Shown here: piece by piece, positions 26,239 through 35,254 of the stretch | How the letters are laid out: every line of letters begins with the position of its first letter | Numbering within the stretch: the stretch's first letter is position 1 | Assembly (NCBI GenBank): GCA_024681775.1 | Contig: JAILAF010000046.1 | Location: forward strand, 1-64,000 | DNA: 64,000 nucleotides | Direction: 5' to 3' | Origin: Lachnospiraceae bacterium | GTDB lineage: Bacteria; Bacillota; Clostridia; Lachnospirales; Lachnospiraceae | Notes under the pieces: generated by a model | What the model was told of the DNA's origin: nothing | Databases searched by the model: none | What the model saw: only the letters and a program-made list of their open reading frames with translations | Position numbers and translations under genes: made by a program

Positions 26239-29200
26239 ATGCAAAATAACACCAGTAATGAAATGAAAACCGTTCGCCTCGGCATCGACATCGGCTCCAC
26301 CACCGTCAAAGTGGCGCTGCTGGACGAGGAACACAAGATCCTCTTTGCTGATTACAGGCGGCATTACGCCAATATCCGGGAGACCCTCTCCGCGCTCCTG
26401 CAGGATGCCTATGCGAAGCTGGGAGAACTGCGTCTCCTTCCCATGATCACCGGTTCCGGCGGACTCACCCTCGCCACCCACCTGGGGGTTCCCTTCACAC
26501 AGGAGGTCATCGCCGTTGCCACCTCCCTGCAGGAGCTGGCGCCGAAGACGGACGTGGCCATCGAGCTGGGCGGTGAGGATGCGAAGATCATCTATTTCGA
26601 GGACGGCAATGTGGAGCAGCGGATGAACGGCATCTGTGCCGGCGGTACCGGCTCCTTTATCGACCAGATGGCCAGTCTTCTGCAGACCGATGCGGCAGGC
26701 TTAAACGAGTATGCGAAGGACTACAAGTCCCTCTATACCATCGCTGCCCGCTGCGGCGTTTTCGCCAAGACCGACATCCAGCCCCTGATCAACGAGGGCG
26801 CCACCAAGGAGGACCTGGCCGCTTCCATTTTCCAGGCGGTGGTCAATCAGACCATCTCCGGCCTCGCCTGCGGCAAGCCCATCCGGGGGCACGTGGCCTT
26901 TCTGGGCGGCCCCCTGCACTTTCTGGATCAGCTGAAGGAAGCCTTCATCCGCACCCTGAAGCTGGATGAGGAGCATATCATCGATACCGACAATTCCCAC
27001 CTCTTTGCAGCCATCGGATCTGCGTTAAATGCCAAAGAGGAGGTTTCCGTCACCCTGTCAGAAATGACGAAAAAGCTCTCCTCCGACATCAAAATGGAGT
27101 TTGAGGTGGAGCGCATGGAGCCGCTTTTTGCGGACAAGGCCGCTTTTGATGCCTTCGAGGCACGGCACGCAAAGCATATGGTGGAAAAAGGCGACCTGGC
27201 TCAGGTGAAAGGCAATGTGTTCCTGGGGATCGACGCCGGCTCCACCACCACCAAGATCGCACTGGTGGACGATGCGGGGCGCCTGGTCTACTCCTTCTAC
27301 TCCGGCAATGACGGAAGTCCCATGAAGACTGCCATCCGCGCCATGGGGGAGATCAAGGAACGCCTGCCCGAAGGAGCAAAGATCGTCCGCTCCTGCTCCA
27401 CCGGCTACGGCGAAGCCCTGATGAAGGCCGCCTTCCTGCTGGACGACGGGGAAGTGGAGACCGTGGCCCATTACTATGCAGCCGCCTTTTTCGATCCGCA
27501 GGTGGACTGCATCCTGGACATCGGCGGTCAGGACATGAAATGCATCAAGATCAAGGACCAGACCGTGGATTCCGTGCAGCTGAACGAGGCCTGCTCCTCC
27601 GGCTGTGGCTCCTTCATCGAGACCTTTGCCAAATCCCTGAATTACTCCGTGGAGGATTTTGCCTCCGAGGCCCTTTTTGCGGAACATCCCATCGATCTGG
27701 GCACCCGCTGCACCGTGTTCATGAATTCCAAGGTCAAGCAGGCCCAGAAGGAAGGCGCTTCCGTTGCGGACATCTCCGCGGGACTGGCTTACTCCGTCAT
27801 CAAGAACGCCCTGTTTAAGGTCATCAAGGTCTCTGACGCTTCCGAGCTGGGACAGAACATCGTGGTCCAGGGCGGTACCTTCTACAACAACGCCGTTCTG
27901 CGGGCCTTTGAGAAGATCGCAGGTTGCGAAGCCATCCGCCCCGACATCGCCGGCATCATGGGTGCCTTCGGCGCAGCGCTCATTGCGAGGGAGCGCTATT
28001 CTGACGGATATGTCACCTCCATGCTGGAGCTGGATGACATCCTGAACCTGCAGTACGAGACCAGCATGGCCAAGTGCAAGGGCTGTACCAATGCGTGCCG
28101 TCTCACCATCAACCGTTTCTCCGGCGGCCGCCAGTACATCTCCGGCAACCGCTGCGAGCGCGGCATCGGCGGCGTAAAGAACGCCACCGGCGTGCCCAAC
28201 CTCTTTGAGTACAAGCTCCACCGGATCTTCGATTACGAGAGCCTTCCCTTAGAGCAGGCGCCCCGCGGCGTGGTGGGGATCCCCAGAGTGCTGAACCTCT
28301 ACGAGGACTATCCTTTCTGGGCAGTCTTTTTCAAAAAACTGGGCTTCCGGGTGATTCTGTCTCCCGTCTCCAACCGCAAGATCTACGAGCTGGGACTGGA
28401 GTCCATCCCTTCGGAGTCCGAGTGCTACCCTGCCAAGCTGGCCCACGGCCATGTGACCTGGCTCATCCGGCAGAACGTGCCCTTTATCTTCTACCCCGCC
28501 CTCTTCTACGAGCGAAATGAGGTGGAAGGCGCCAACAATCACTACAACTGCCCCATCGTCACCTCCTACTCCGAGAACATCAAGAACAACGTGGAGGAGA
28601 TTGCGGCAGGAAAGGTGCGTTTTTCCAATCCCTTCATGTCCTTCCGTGACGAGGAGACCATCTCCTACGCCCTGATCAGAGCCTTCAGCGATATCCCCGA
28701 GGCGGAGATCCGTGAGGCGGTTCGCGTCGGCTGGGAAGAGCTGGCAGCCGCCAGAGAGGATATGCGTAAGAAGGGCGAGGAGACCCTGCGCTACCTGGAG
28801 GAGACCGGAAAGCACGGCATCGTCCTGGCCGGCCGCCCCTACCATCTGGATCCCGAGATCAACCACGGTATCCCGGAGCTCATCACCTCCTACGATATCG
28901 CCGTCCTTACCGAGGACTCCGTCTCCCACCTGGGCGTACCGGACAGACCCCTCATCGTCTCCGACCAGTGGATGTACCACTCCCGTCTCTACGCGGCAGC
29001 CACCTACGTCCGCACCACGGAGAACCTGGATCTGATCCAGTTAAACTCCTTCGGCTGCGGTTTGGACGCCGTCACCACGGATCAGGTGTGCGACATCCTC
29101 TCCGGCTCCGGCAAGATCTACACCTGCCTGAAGATCGACGAGGTGAACAACCTGGGCGCCGCAAGGATCCGTGTCCGTTCCCTGCTGGCCGCACTGAAGG

Positions 29201-30507
29201 TACGCGAAAAACTGGGCAAGCATGCAGATCCCCATCCCACCAATATCACCAAGGTACAGTTCACCGAGGAGATGCGGGACAAATACACCATCCTCTGCCC
29301 CCAGATGTCGCCCATCCACTTCGACATCTTAGAGCCCGCCTTCAATGCTCTGGGCTATCACTTCGAAGTGCTGCAGAACGACGACCGCCACGCAGTGGAT
29401 GTGGGCCTGAAATATGTTAACAATGACGCATGTTATCCTTCCCTCCTGGTGGTGGGACAGCTGATGCAGGCGCTGCTGACCGGAAAATACGACCTGAACC
29501 GCACCGCTCTCATCATCACCCAGACCGGCGGCGGATGCCGTGCCACCAACTACATCGGATTTATCCGCAGAGCCCTGAAAAAAGCGGGTATGGAGCAGAT
29601 CCCCGTCATCTCCCTGAACCTGGGAGGCATCGAGGTGAACCCCGGCTTTGACATCAACATCGACATGCTGCTGCGGGCCGCCGTGGGCGTCACCTTCGGC
29701 GACATCTTCATGAAATGCGTCTACCGGATGCGTCCCTACGAACTGGAAAAGGGCGCTACCGACGCCCTGCATGCAAAATGGCTGAAGAAATGTCAGGACT
29801 TTTGCTGCGGCAAGCATATCAATCTGCTGAAATTCCGCAGCATGTGCCGTCAGATGGTACGGGAGTTTGACGACATCCCCATCGACGAGAAGCTCCGGAA
29901 GCCCAGAGTGGGCATCGTGGGTGAGATCCTGGTGAAGTTCTCTCCCGCCGGCAACAACCATCTGGTGGAGCTCCTGGAACAGGAAGGCGCAGAGGCGGTA
30001 TGCCCCGACCTGATGGATTTCATGCTCTACTGCTTCTACAATCAGGTCTACAAGGCAGACCACCTGGGCATGAGCAAAAAGACCGCAAGGAATTCCAAAC
30101 TGGGGATCTGGGCCGTGGAGCACATCCTCCGTGGCGCAGCTGCAAAGGAAGAAGCAAGATCAAAGCATTTTGATCCTCCCACTTCCATCTACGACATCGT
30201 GAAATTTGCGGAGCCCATCGTCAGCATCGGCAATCAGACCGGTGAAGGGTGGTTTTTGACCGGCGAGATGATCGAGCTGATCCATGACCGGGTGCCCAAT
30301 ATCGTCTGCACCCAGCCCTTCGGCTGCCTGCCGAACCATGTGGTGGGCAAGGGCGTCATCAAGGCCATCCGCAAGGCCCATCCAGGATCCAACATCGTGG
30401 CCATCGACTACGATCCCGGCGCCAGCGAGGTCAATCAGCTGAACCGTATCAAGCTGATGCTCAGCACCGCCCAGAAGAACCTGGCATCCGAAGCCCTTCC
30501 TTTATGA
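26239..30507 (+). CDS. Giant 2-hydroxyacyl-CoA dehydratase activase-type ATPase (BcrAD/BadFG plus DUF2229)
   Basis: A 1422-residue cytoplasmic protein. Two ASKHA ATPase domains of the HgdC/BadF type come first ([15 protein letters not shown] near residue 14; [16 protein letters not shown] near 330). The second has [10 protein letters not shown], whose Cys would bind a [4Fe-4S] cluster; the first has [11 protein letters not shown] Cys-rich linker ([10 protein letters not shown] near 613) leads to a DUF2229-type domain and a C-terminal dehydratase-component-like part with further Cys. Related proteins activate radical dehydratases by ATP-driven electron transfer; these giant fusions occur in strict anaerobes and their substrate is unknown. 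A TTG three codons upstream is an alternative start, since the ribosome site for the ATG is poor. Confidence 0.88.
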   Translation: MQNNTSNEMKTVRLGIDIGSTTVKVALLDEEHKILFADYRRHYANIRETLSALLQDAYAKLGELRLLPMITGSGGLTLATHLGVPFTQEVIAVATSLQELAPKTDVAIELGGEDAKIIYFEDGNVEQRMNGICAGGTGSFIDQMASLLQTDAAGLNEYAKDYKSLYTIAARCGVFAKTDIQPLINEGATKEDLAASIFQAVVNQTISGLACGKPIRGHVAFLGGPLHFLDQLKEAFIRTLKLDEEHIIDTDNSHLFAAIGSALNAKEEVSVTLSEMTKKLSSDIKMEFEVERMEPLFADKAAFDAFEARHAKHMVEKGDLAQVKGNVFLGIDAGSTTTKIALVDDAGRLVYSFYSGNDGSPMKTAIRAMGEIKERLPEGAKIVRSCSTGYGEALMKAAFLLDDGEVETVAHYYAAAFFDPQVDCILDIGGQDMKCIKIKDQTVDSVQLNEACSSGCGSFIETFAKSLNYSVEDFASEALFAEHPIDLGTRCTVFMNSKVKQAQKEGASVADISAGLAYSVIKNALFKVIKVSDASELGQNIVVQGGTFYNNAVLRAFEKIAGCEAIRPDIAGIMGAFGAALIARERYSDGYVTSMLELDDILNLQYETSMAKCKGCTNACRLTINRFSGGRQYISGNRCERGIGGVKNATGVPNLFEYKLHRIFDYESLPLEQAPRGVVGIPRVLNLYEDYPFWAVFFKKLGFRVILSPVSNRKIYELGLESIPSESECYPAKLAHGHVTWLIRQNVPFIFYPALFYERNEVEGANNHYNCPIVTSYSENIKNNVEEIAAGKVRFSNPFMSFRDEETISYALIRAFSDIPEAEIREAVRVGWEELAAAREDMRKKGEETLRYLEETGKHGIVLAGRPYHLDPEINHGIPELITSYDIAVLTEDSVSHLGVPDRPLIVSDQWMYHSRLYAAATYVRTTENLDLIQLNSFGCGLDAVTTDQVCDILSGSGKIYTCLKIDEVNNLGAARIRVRSLLAALKVREKLGKHADPHPTNITKVQFTEEMRDKYTILCPQMSPIHFDILEPAFNALGYHFEVLQNDDRHAVDVGLKYVNNDACYPSLLVVGQLMQALLTGKYDLNRTALIITQTGGGCRATNYIGFIRRALKKAGMEQIPVISLNLGGIEVNPGFDINIDMLLRAAVGVTFGDIFMKCVYRMRPYELEKGATDALHAKWLKKCQDFCCGKHINLLKFRSMCRQMVREFDDIPIDEKLRKPRVGIVGEILVKFSPAGNNHLVELLEQEGAEAVCPDLMDFMLYCFYNQVYKADHLGMSKKTARNSKLGIWAVEHILRGAAAKEEARSKHFDPPTSIYDIVKFAEPIVSIGNQTGEGWFLTGEMIELIHDRVPNIVCTQPFGCLPNHVVGKGVIKAIRKAHPGSNIVAIDYDPGASEVNQLNRIKLMLSTAQKNLASEALPL

Positions 30508-30530
30508 TCCCTATCGTGAACGCAGAAAAA

Positions 30531-30550
30531 GAGCCGGGAGATCCCGGCTC
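30531..30550. terminator. Bidirectional terminator between the activase and flavodoxin genes
   Basis: Inverted repeat GAGCCGGG and complement with a 4-base loop; TCTTTCTTTT follows on the plus strand and TTTTTC on the minus strand. It serves two convergent genes. Confidence 0.85.
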
Positions 30551-30588
30551 TCTTTCTTTTCACTAACGAACACCACAGGGAGAGAAAT

Positions 30589-31032
30589 TTATTTCTCAAG
30601 CCCACGGAAAAAAGCTACCGCATCCTGCAGATCCTGATCGTCGGGGTGGCCCTTGGAAGTGCCGCCCACGAGTTTAAACGGACCGAATGTGTTGTACCCC
30701 CTGCAGGAGAAATAGCCCACCACTTCCGCATTCTTATCCTTCACGGAAGGTCCCATGGACTTGGAGAAATCAAGATTCATGGCGCTGGTGGTGATATAGA
30801 AGATCCTCTTGTTCTGCGGAAGGTTCTTCTGTGCAAAATTCATCACCTGCTGATGGAAATTCGCGCCGTAGATACCGCTGGCAAAACCGATGAGATCGTA
30901 ACCGGACAGGTCCTTCTCATGTACCTGGGTGGCGTCCACCAGCTCTACGCCACATTCCTTCGAAATGGCCTCCACCACCTTCTTCGTGTTGCCATGATGT
31001 GTGGATGCATAAATGATCACTGCATTGCTCAT
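30589..31032 (-). CDS. Flavodoxin-family protein
   Basis: A 147-residue single-domain flavodoxin fold. The FMN phosphate loop is STHHGNTKK (about residues 10-18), and ASGIYGANFH and TTSAMN mark the isoalloxazine-binding loops. It probably carries electrons at low potential in place of ferredoxin, or acts as an FMN-dependent oxidoreductase. It has its own transcript between two terminators or promoters and is close to the activase and hydrogenase, which also need low-potential electrons. A direct link is inference only. Confidence 0.88.
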   Translation of the reverse strand: MSNAVIIYASTHHGNTKKVVEAISKECGVELVDATQVHEKDLSGYDLIGFASGIYGANFHQQVMNFAQKNLPQNKRIFYITTSAMNLDFSKSMGPSVKDKNAEVVGYFSCRGYNTFGPFKLVGGTSKGHPDDQDLQDAVAFFRGLEK

Positions 31033-31059
31033 AGGTCCATCTCCTTTACTGATTTGTCA

Positions 31060-31743
31060 TTATTTATTGTGCTTTTTCCCGATGAATTCCGTCAGAGTCA
31101 GATAACCGTACCCTACGCAGAGCAGGAAAAGGAGCAATATCAAAATCCACCAGGCGCTGCCCAGGAAGGGAAGATCCTTCGTAAATCCGAAGGCCCCCGC
31201 GGGGCTGCCCCAGTTCAGGAAAAAGTAAGGATAGTTGATGCCGTCCGCAAATTCCCATCCCTGCACATATCCGATGCCTGCATATACAGCATACAAGATA
31301 GGAGGGATAATGACAAAGATGACGTTTTTCTTCAGGATGGGATCGGATACCGCCACCACGAAAAAATCAATGACCGCAGCCAGAGGCACCACCACATGGG
31401 TCAGCACATTCTGGATGTTCCAGGCATTCGGGCCAAGTGTAGGGGCCAGCATGACGCAAAAGACCACACCCGTCAGGGTGATGGATACGGTCCCCACAAA
31501 CTTTATCACCTGCCAGACTCTGCCGACCGCTCCTGCTCTGTGCATAAGGAAAAAGCCGATGCAGCAGATCACGGCGATGGCGATATTCGACTGGATGGTG
31601 AAATACATAAAAACTCTGGAGCCGCCCATGAAGGAATGTCTGCCCGCATAGGCGCTTAAGAAGGTTCCGATGATCGCGGAAAGGATCACCACGATCTTCA
31701 GAACGCTGCTGATCTCCTTTTGTCTTGTTGATAAACCGTTCAC
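31060..31743 (-). CDS. Pr6Pr-type membrane protein (FAR-17a/AIG1-like)
   Basis: A 227-residue protein with six predicted transmembrane helices. The pattern YFTIQSNIAIAVICC in TM2 and the LAPTLGP, then NVLTHVVVPL segment, then the INYPYFFLNW loop match the bacterial Pr6Pr family, related to FAR-17a/AIG1 proteins. Function is unknown in bacteria. A GTG at 31743 is preferred because GAGAGG lies 7 bases before it. It is transcribed away from the KDG kinase gene from an AT-rich region and lies 27 bases before the flavodoxin gene. Confidence 0.8.
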   Translation of the reverse strand: MNGLSTRQKEISSVLKIVVILSAIIGTFLSAYAGRHSFMGGSRVFMYFTIQSNIAIAVICCIGFFLMHRAGAVGRVWQVIKFVGTVSITLTGVVFCVMLAPTLGPNAWNIQNVLTHVVVPLAAVIDFFVVAVSDPILKKNVIFVIIPPILYAVYAGIGYVQGWEFADGINYPYFFLNWGSPAGAFGFTKDLPFLGSAWWILILLLFLLCVGYGYLTLTEFIGKKHNK

Positions 31744-31776
31744 TTTGCATCCTCTCAAAAATGTGTTTTATATTTT

Positions 31777-31809
31777 ATACAATATATTTGTATCACATAT
31801 TTATATTGT
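31777..31809. repeat. Nested palindromes in the AT-rich divergent spacer
   Basis: ATACAA-5-TTGTAT (31777-31793) is a perfect palindrome. The first arm region also pairs with TATATTGT at 31802-31809 (ACAATATA at 31779-31786). Located between the divergent Pr6Pr and kdgK genes; a candidate operator, but AT richness makes chance palindromes more likely. Confidence 0.3.
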
Positions 31810-31917
31810 TTGCAAGTATCTTTTTCAAAATCTTTTTCATCGTTATTTTTTTACCAAATCACCTGGAGCGTTTTTTCTGTTATACTATCCCCATTGAACC
31901 TGATAAGGAGATATCGT

Positions 31918-33003
31918 ATGGAACACAAGAATCCGGTTTTCATCAATGGGGGAGGCGGCCATTTCATCACCATCGGTGAGATCATGCTGCGCCTCACGCC
32001 GCCGAACTATGAGAAGATCCGCATGACTACCAGCTTTGAAGCAAGCTACGGCGGATCGGAAGCAAATATCGCGCTGGCGCTGGCAAATCTCGGCGTCGAG
32101 AGTACCTTTTTTACCGTAGTCCCCAACAATTCCCTGGGCAAAAGTGCGATCAGGCTCCTGCGCAGCAATGATGTGCATTGCACCCCTGTGATCCTCTCCA
32201 CCCCCGAGGAGACGCCCTCTCACAGGCTCGGGAGTTACTATCTCGAAACGGGCTATGGGATCCGTCCCAGCAAGGTGATCTATGACAGAAAGCACAGTGC
32301 CATCACCGAATATGATTTTTCCGGGGTCGATATCGACGCTCTGCTCGATGGCTATACCTGGCTCCATATGAGCGGCATCACGCCTGCTCTTGCGGAGAAC
32401 TGCAGAGAGCTTACCATAAACGTCCTGAAGAAAGCGAAGGAAAAGGGCCTGACCATCAGCTTCGACGGGAACTTCCGCAGCAAGCTCTGGAGCTGGGAAG
32501 AAGCAAGGGATTTCTGTACGCTCTGCCTGCCCTACGTGGATGTGCTCCTTGGGATCGAACCCTATCATCTCTGGAAGGATGACGCGGATCACAGCAAAGG
32601 GGATGTCAAGGACGGGATCCCTCTTCAGCCCAGCTATGAACAACAGGATGCGATCAACCGCGCATTTGTCAAGCGATACCCGAACATCAAATGCATCGCC
32701 CGTCATGTCAGATATGCGCATTCCGGCTCGGAAAACAGCCTGAAGGCATTTCTCTGGTATGACGATCACACCTTCGAAAGCAGACTCTTCACCTTCACGA
32801 TCCTGGACCGTGTCGGCGGCGGCGATGCCTTCGCCAGCGGACTGATCTACGCGATGATGCATGACTTTCAGCCCATGGACATGGTAAATTTCGCCGTAGC
32901 TTCCAGCGTGATCAAACACACCATCCGCGGCGATGCCAACATCACCGACGATGTGGAAAGCATCAAAAATCTCATGAACATGAATTACGATATCAAGCGC
33001 TGA
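31918..33003 (+). CDS. kdgK: PfkB-family sugar kinase, probable 2-dehydro-3-deoxygluconokinase
   Basis: A 361-residue ribokinase-fold kinase. N-terminal GEIMLRLTPPNYEKI and YGGSEANIALALANLG (substrate-binding) and the C-terminal GGGDAFASGLIYAM with the catalytic Asp define the family. The GEIMLRL/GGSEANIA pattern is typical of KDG kinases, which phosphorylate 2-keto-3-deoxygluconate in uronate breakdown. AAGGAG lies 7 bases before the ATG. It is monocistronic, so there is no KDPG aldolase next to it to confirm the substrate; fructokinase activity is possible. An insertion around residues 215-240 makes it slightly longer than average. Confidence 0.8.
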   Translation: MEHKNPVFINGGGGHFITIGEIMLRLTPPNYEKIRMTTSFEASYGGSEANIALALANLGVESTFFTVVPNNSLGKSAIRLLRSNDVHCTPVILSTPEETPSHRLGSYYLETGYGIRPSKVIYDRKHSAITEYDFSGVDIDALLDGYTWLHMSGITPALAENCRELTINVLKKAKEKGLTISFDGNFRSKLWSWEEARDFCTLCLPYVDVLLGIEPYHLWKDDADHSKGDVKDGIPLQPSYEQQDAINRAFVKRYPNIKCIARHVRYAHSGSENSLKAFLWYDDHTFESRLFTFTILDRVGGGDAFASGLIYAMMHDFQPMDMVNFAVASSVIKHTIRGDANITDDVESIKNLMNMNYDIKR

Positions 33004-33074
33004 TCCCTCCCGAAAACCGCAATCCTTCTCAAAGAAATGGCGAGCAGCAGTAACTACGAAAAAGCATGAAACAA

Positions 33075-33103
33075 GGGCTGTCCAGATCTGATCCGGACAG
33101 CCC
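33075..33103. terminator. Terminator between kdgK and asnA
   Basis: Inverted repeat GGGCTGTCC and complement with an 11-base loop, followed by TTTCTCTT on the plus strand. It lies between convergent genes; the minus strand tail (TTGTTT) is weaker. Confidence 0.75.
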
Positions 33104-33148
33104 TTTCTCTTATCAATCTTTTGAATCAAAAAATCAAATATGGGCCTT

Positions 33149-34159
33149 TTACAGGATGATCACACCCTTCTTCCGTGCATACTCCACCTCATCCTGTGGC
33201 CAGACGGATACCTGGACCTCGCCGATGTGGCACTTCCGGAGGAAGAACATACAGATGCGGGACTGTCCGATACCGCCGCCGATGGTATAAGGCACACGGC
33301 GATTCAGGATGTCCTTCTGGAAGGGCAGCTCTGCCCGCTCCTCGCAGCCCGCTTTCTTCAGCTGCTCCATCAGGCTCTCCTCGTCCACGCGGATACCCAT
33401 GGAGGAGAGCTCCAGCGCGATGTCGGTGACGGGATAGTAAACGATGATGTCGCCGTTCAGCTTCCAATCATCGTAGTCCGGTGCACGGCCGTCGTGCTTC
33501 TCCCCGTTGCTGAGGAGATCGCCGATCTGCATCAGGAAGATGGCACCGTACTCTTTGGCAGCCAGGTACTCCCGCTCCTTGGCACTCTTGTCGGGATAGC
33601 GGTCCAGCAGCTCCTGAGAGGTGATGAAGGTGATGGTCTCCGGCAGGATGCACTTGATGTGATCGTAGCGGTTGGACATGTATTTCTCGGTGACACGGAG
33701 AGCGTCATAGACAGCCTTCACGGTCTCCCGCAGGGTCTGCTCGTTGCGCTGGTCTTTGGTGATGACCTTCTCCCAGTCCCACTGGTCCACATAGATGGAA
33801 TGGATGTTGTCCGTATCCTCGTCTCTGCGGATGGCGTTCATATCGGTATAAAGGCCCTCTCCCACGGAAAAGGCGTATCTGCCCAGGGCCATTCTCTTCC
33901 ACTTTGCCAGGGAATGCACGATCTCAAAGCTGCGGCCGGGGAGCTCCTTCACCTCAAAGTCCACGGGGCGCTCCACACCGTTTAAGTTATCGTTGAGGCC
34001 GGACTCCGGCGCCACGAAAAGGGGCGCGGACACACGGTGCAGATTCAGCTGTGTCGCCAGCTCTCTTTGAAACTCATCCTTCACCTCTTTGATGGCGATC
34101 TGCGTCTCCCGAAGGTCCAGGACGGAATGATACCCATCCGGAATAACGATCTTAGACAT
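33149..34159 (-). CDS. asnA: Aspartate-ammonia ligase (asparagine synthetase A)
   Basis: A 336-residue class II synthetase-like enzyme that makes asparagine from aspartate, ammonia and ATP. Family signatures are the RVSAPLFV and SGLNDNLNG segments, VHSLAKWKR, the GLYTDMNAIRRDE motif and the C-terminal GGGIGQSRICMFFL. The start at 34159 has GGGAGGAGAA directly upstream; a longer frame lacks support. It lies 106 bases after metA in the same direction, and both use aspartate-family metabolites. Confidence 0.96.
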   Translation of the reverse strand: MSKIVIPDGYHSVLDLRETQIAIKEVKDEFQRELATQLNLHRVSAPLFVAPESGLNDNLNGVERPVDFEVKELPGRSFEIVHSLAKWKRMALGRYAFSVGEGLYTDMNAIRRDEDTDNIHSIYVDQWDWEKVITKDQRNEQTLRETVKAVYDALRVTEKYMSNRYDHIKCILPETITFITSQELLDRYPDKSAKEREYLAAKEYGAIFLMQIGDLLSNGEKHDGRAPDYDDWKLNGDIIVYYPVTDIALELSSMGIRVDEESLMEQLKKAGCEERAELPFQKDILNRRVPYTIGGGIGQSRICMFFLRKCHIGEVQVSVWPQDEVEYARKKGVIIL

Positions 34160-34265
34160 TTCTCCTCCCTCTCCCGCTGATAGCGGTAACCTGATTTCTA
34201 TCTTACGGCGCTGCCGCCTTTCTCCGGCTTCCGTTTCCGGCGGCGCCGTCACATGTAAGTGCTCC

Positions 34266-35192
34266 TCAGTTCCCCGCGCTCTCCTGCTCCAGCTCGTAGG
34301 GTGTCACCTGGTAGACGTAGTAATTCAGCCAGTTGCTGTAGAGATTGTTGCTGTGGGAACGCCAGGACAGCTCCGGACGGTTCTCCGGGTTGTCCTCCGG
34401 GAAATAATTCACCGGGATCTGAATGGGCAGGCCCTTGTTCAGATCGCGGAAGTACTCGTTGCTCAAGGTCATGCGGTCATACTCGGGATGGCCGGTGACA
34501 AAAATGCGGTGTCCCTCTCCCGCGATGGCCAGATACACGCCGGCCTCCTCCGACTCTGCCAGGATGGTCAGATCCTTACATGCGTGAATGGCATCGGAAG
34601 GAGTGGCGGTATGTCTGCTGTGGGGAGCCAGGAACACATCGTCAAAGCCGCGGACCAACGGGATCTTCCGGTTCATGACCCGGTGCTTGAAGACGCCGAA
34701 GAGCTTCGCATCCAGCAGCACCTTATTGATCCCGTAATAATGGTAAAATCCGGCCTGGGCGCCCCAGCAGATGTGGAGGATGGAAGTGACATGGGTGTCT
34801 GCCCAGTCCATGATCCGGCAGACCTCATCCCAGTAATCCACCTCCTCGAAGGTGATATCCTCCACCGGCGCGCCGGTGATGATCATACCGTCGAACTTCC
34901 GGTGACGGATCTCCTCAAAGGTGCAATAGAACTTATTCAGATGGCTGGCAGGGGTGTTGATGGACACATGGGATGCGGTGTTCATAAAGGTCACATCCAC
35001 CTGCAGCGGCGTATTGGACAGCGCCCGCAGGAGCTGGAGCTCCGTGTCCTGCTTGACGGGCATAATATTCAAGATCAGCACCTGCAGCGGCCGGATGTCC
35101 TGGTGGATGGCGCGGAACTCGTCCATCACGAAGATGTTTTCATCTTCCAGGATCTGCCGGGCGGGCAGCTCACTCTGTACTTTAATGGGCAT
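34266..35192 (-). CDS. metA: Homoserine O-acetyltransferase (MetA family)
   Basis: A 308-residue member of the MetA family that acylates homoserine in methionine synthesis. The nucleophile is C142 in HICWGAQAG, with the catalytic His/Glu pair in GHPEYD. Residue 111 is Glu (GAPVED); in characterised MetA proteins Glu at this position selects acetyl-CoA and Gly selects succinyl-CoA, so acetyl-CoA use is inferred. GGGGAAAA precedes the ATG. There is no SAM riboswitch in the short leader; control may lie elsewhere. Confidence 0.93.
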   Translation of the reverse strand: MPIKVQSELPARQILEDENIFVMDEFRAIHQDIRPLQVLILNIMPVKQDTELQLLRALSNTPLQVDVTFMNTASHVSINTPASHLNKFYCTFEEIRHRKFDGMIITGAPVEDITFEEVDYWDEVCRIMDWADTHVTSILHICWGAQAGFYHYYGINKVLLDAKLFGVFKHRVMNRKIPLVRGFDDVFLAPHSRHTATPSDAIHACKDLTILAESEEAGVYLAIAGEGHRIFVTGHPEYDRMTLSNEYFRDLNKGLPIQIPVNYFPEDNPENRPELSWRSHSNNLYSNWLNYYVYQVTPYELEQESAGN

Positions 35193-35225
35193 GGTATTTT
35201 CCCCTCGAAGTATAAATAATTACAT

Positions 35226-35254
35226 AGTCTAGCACAGGTTCGGGACTTATACAA
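35226..35254 (-). promoter_or_regulatory. Possible promoter of metA
   Basis: Minus strand TTGTAT (35249-35254) and TAGACT (35226-35231), 17-base spacer. The -35 overlaps the last codons of ligA; match to consensus is moderate. Confidence 0.4.

Noticed and set aside
35193..35246. SAM riboswitch before metA
   Set aside because: Only about 54 bases lie between ligA and metA, with no SAM-I type fold.
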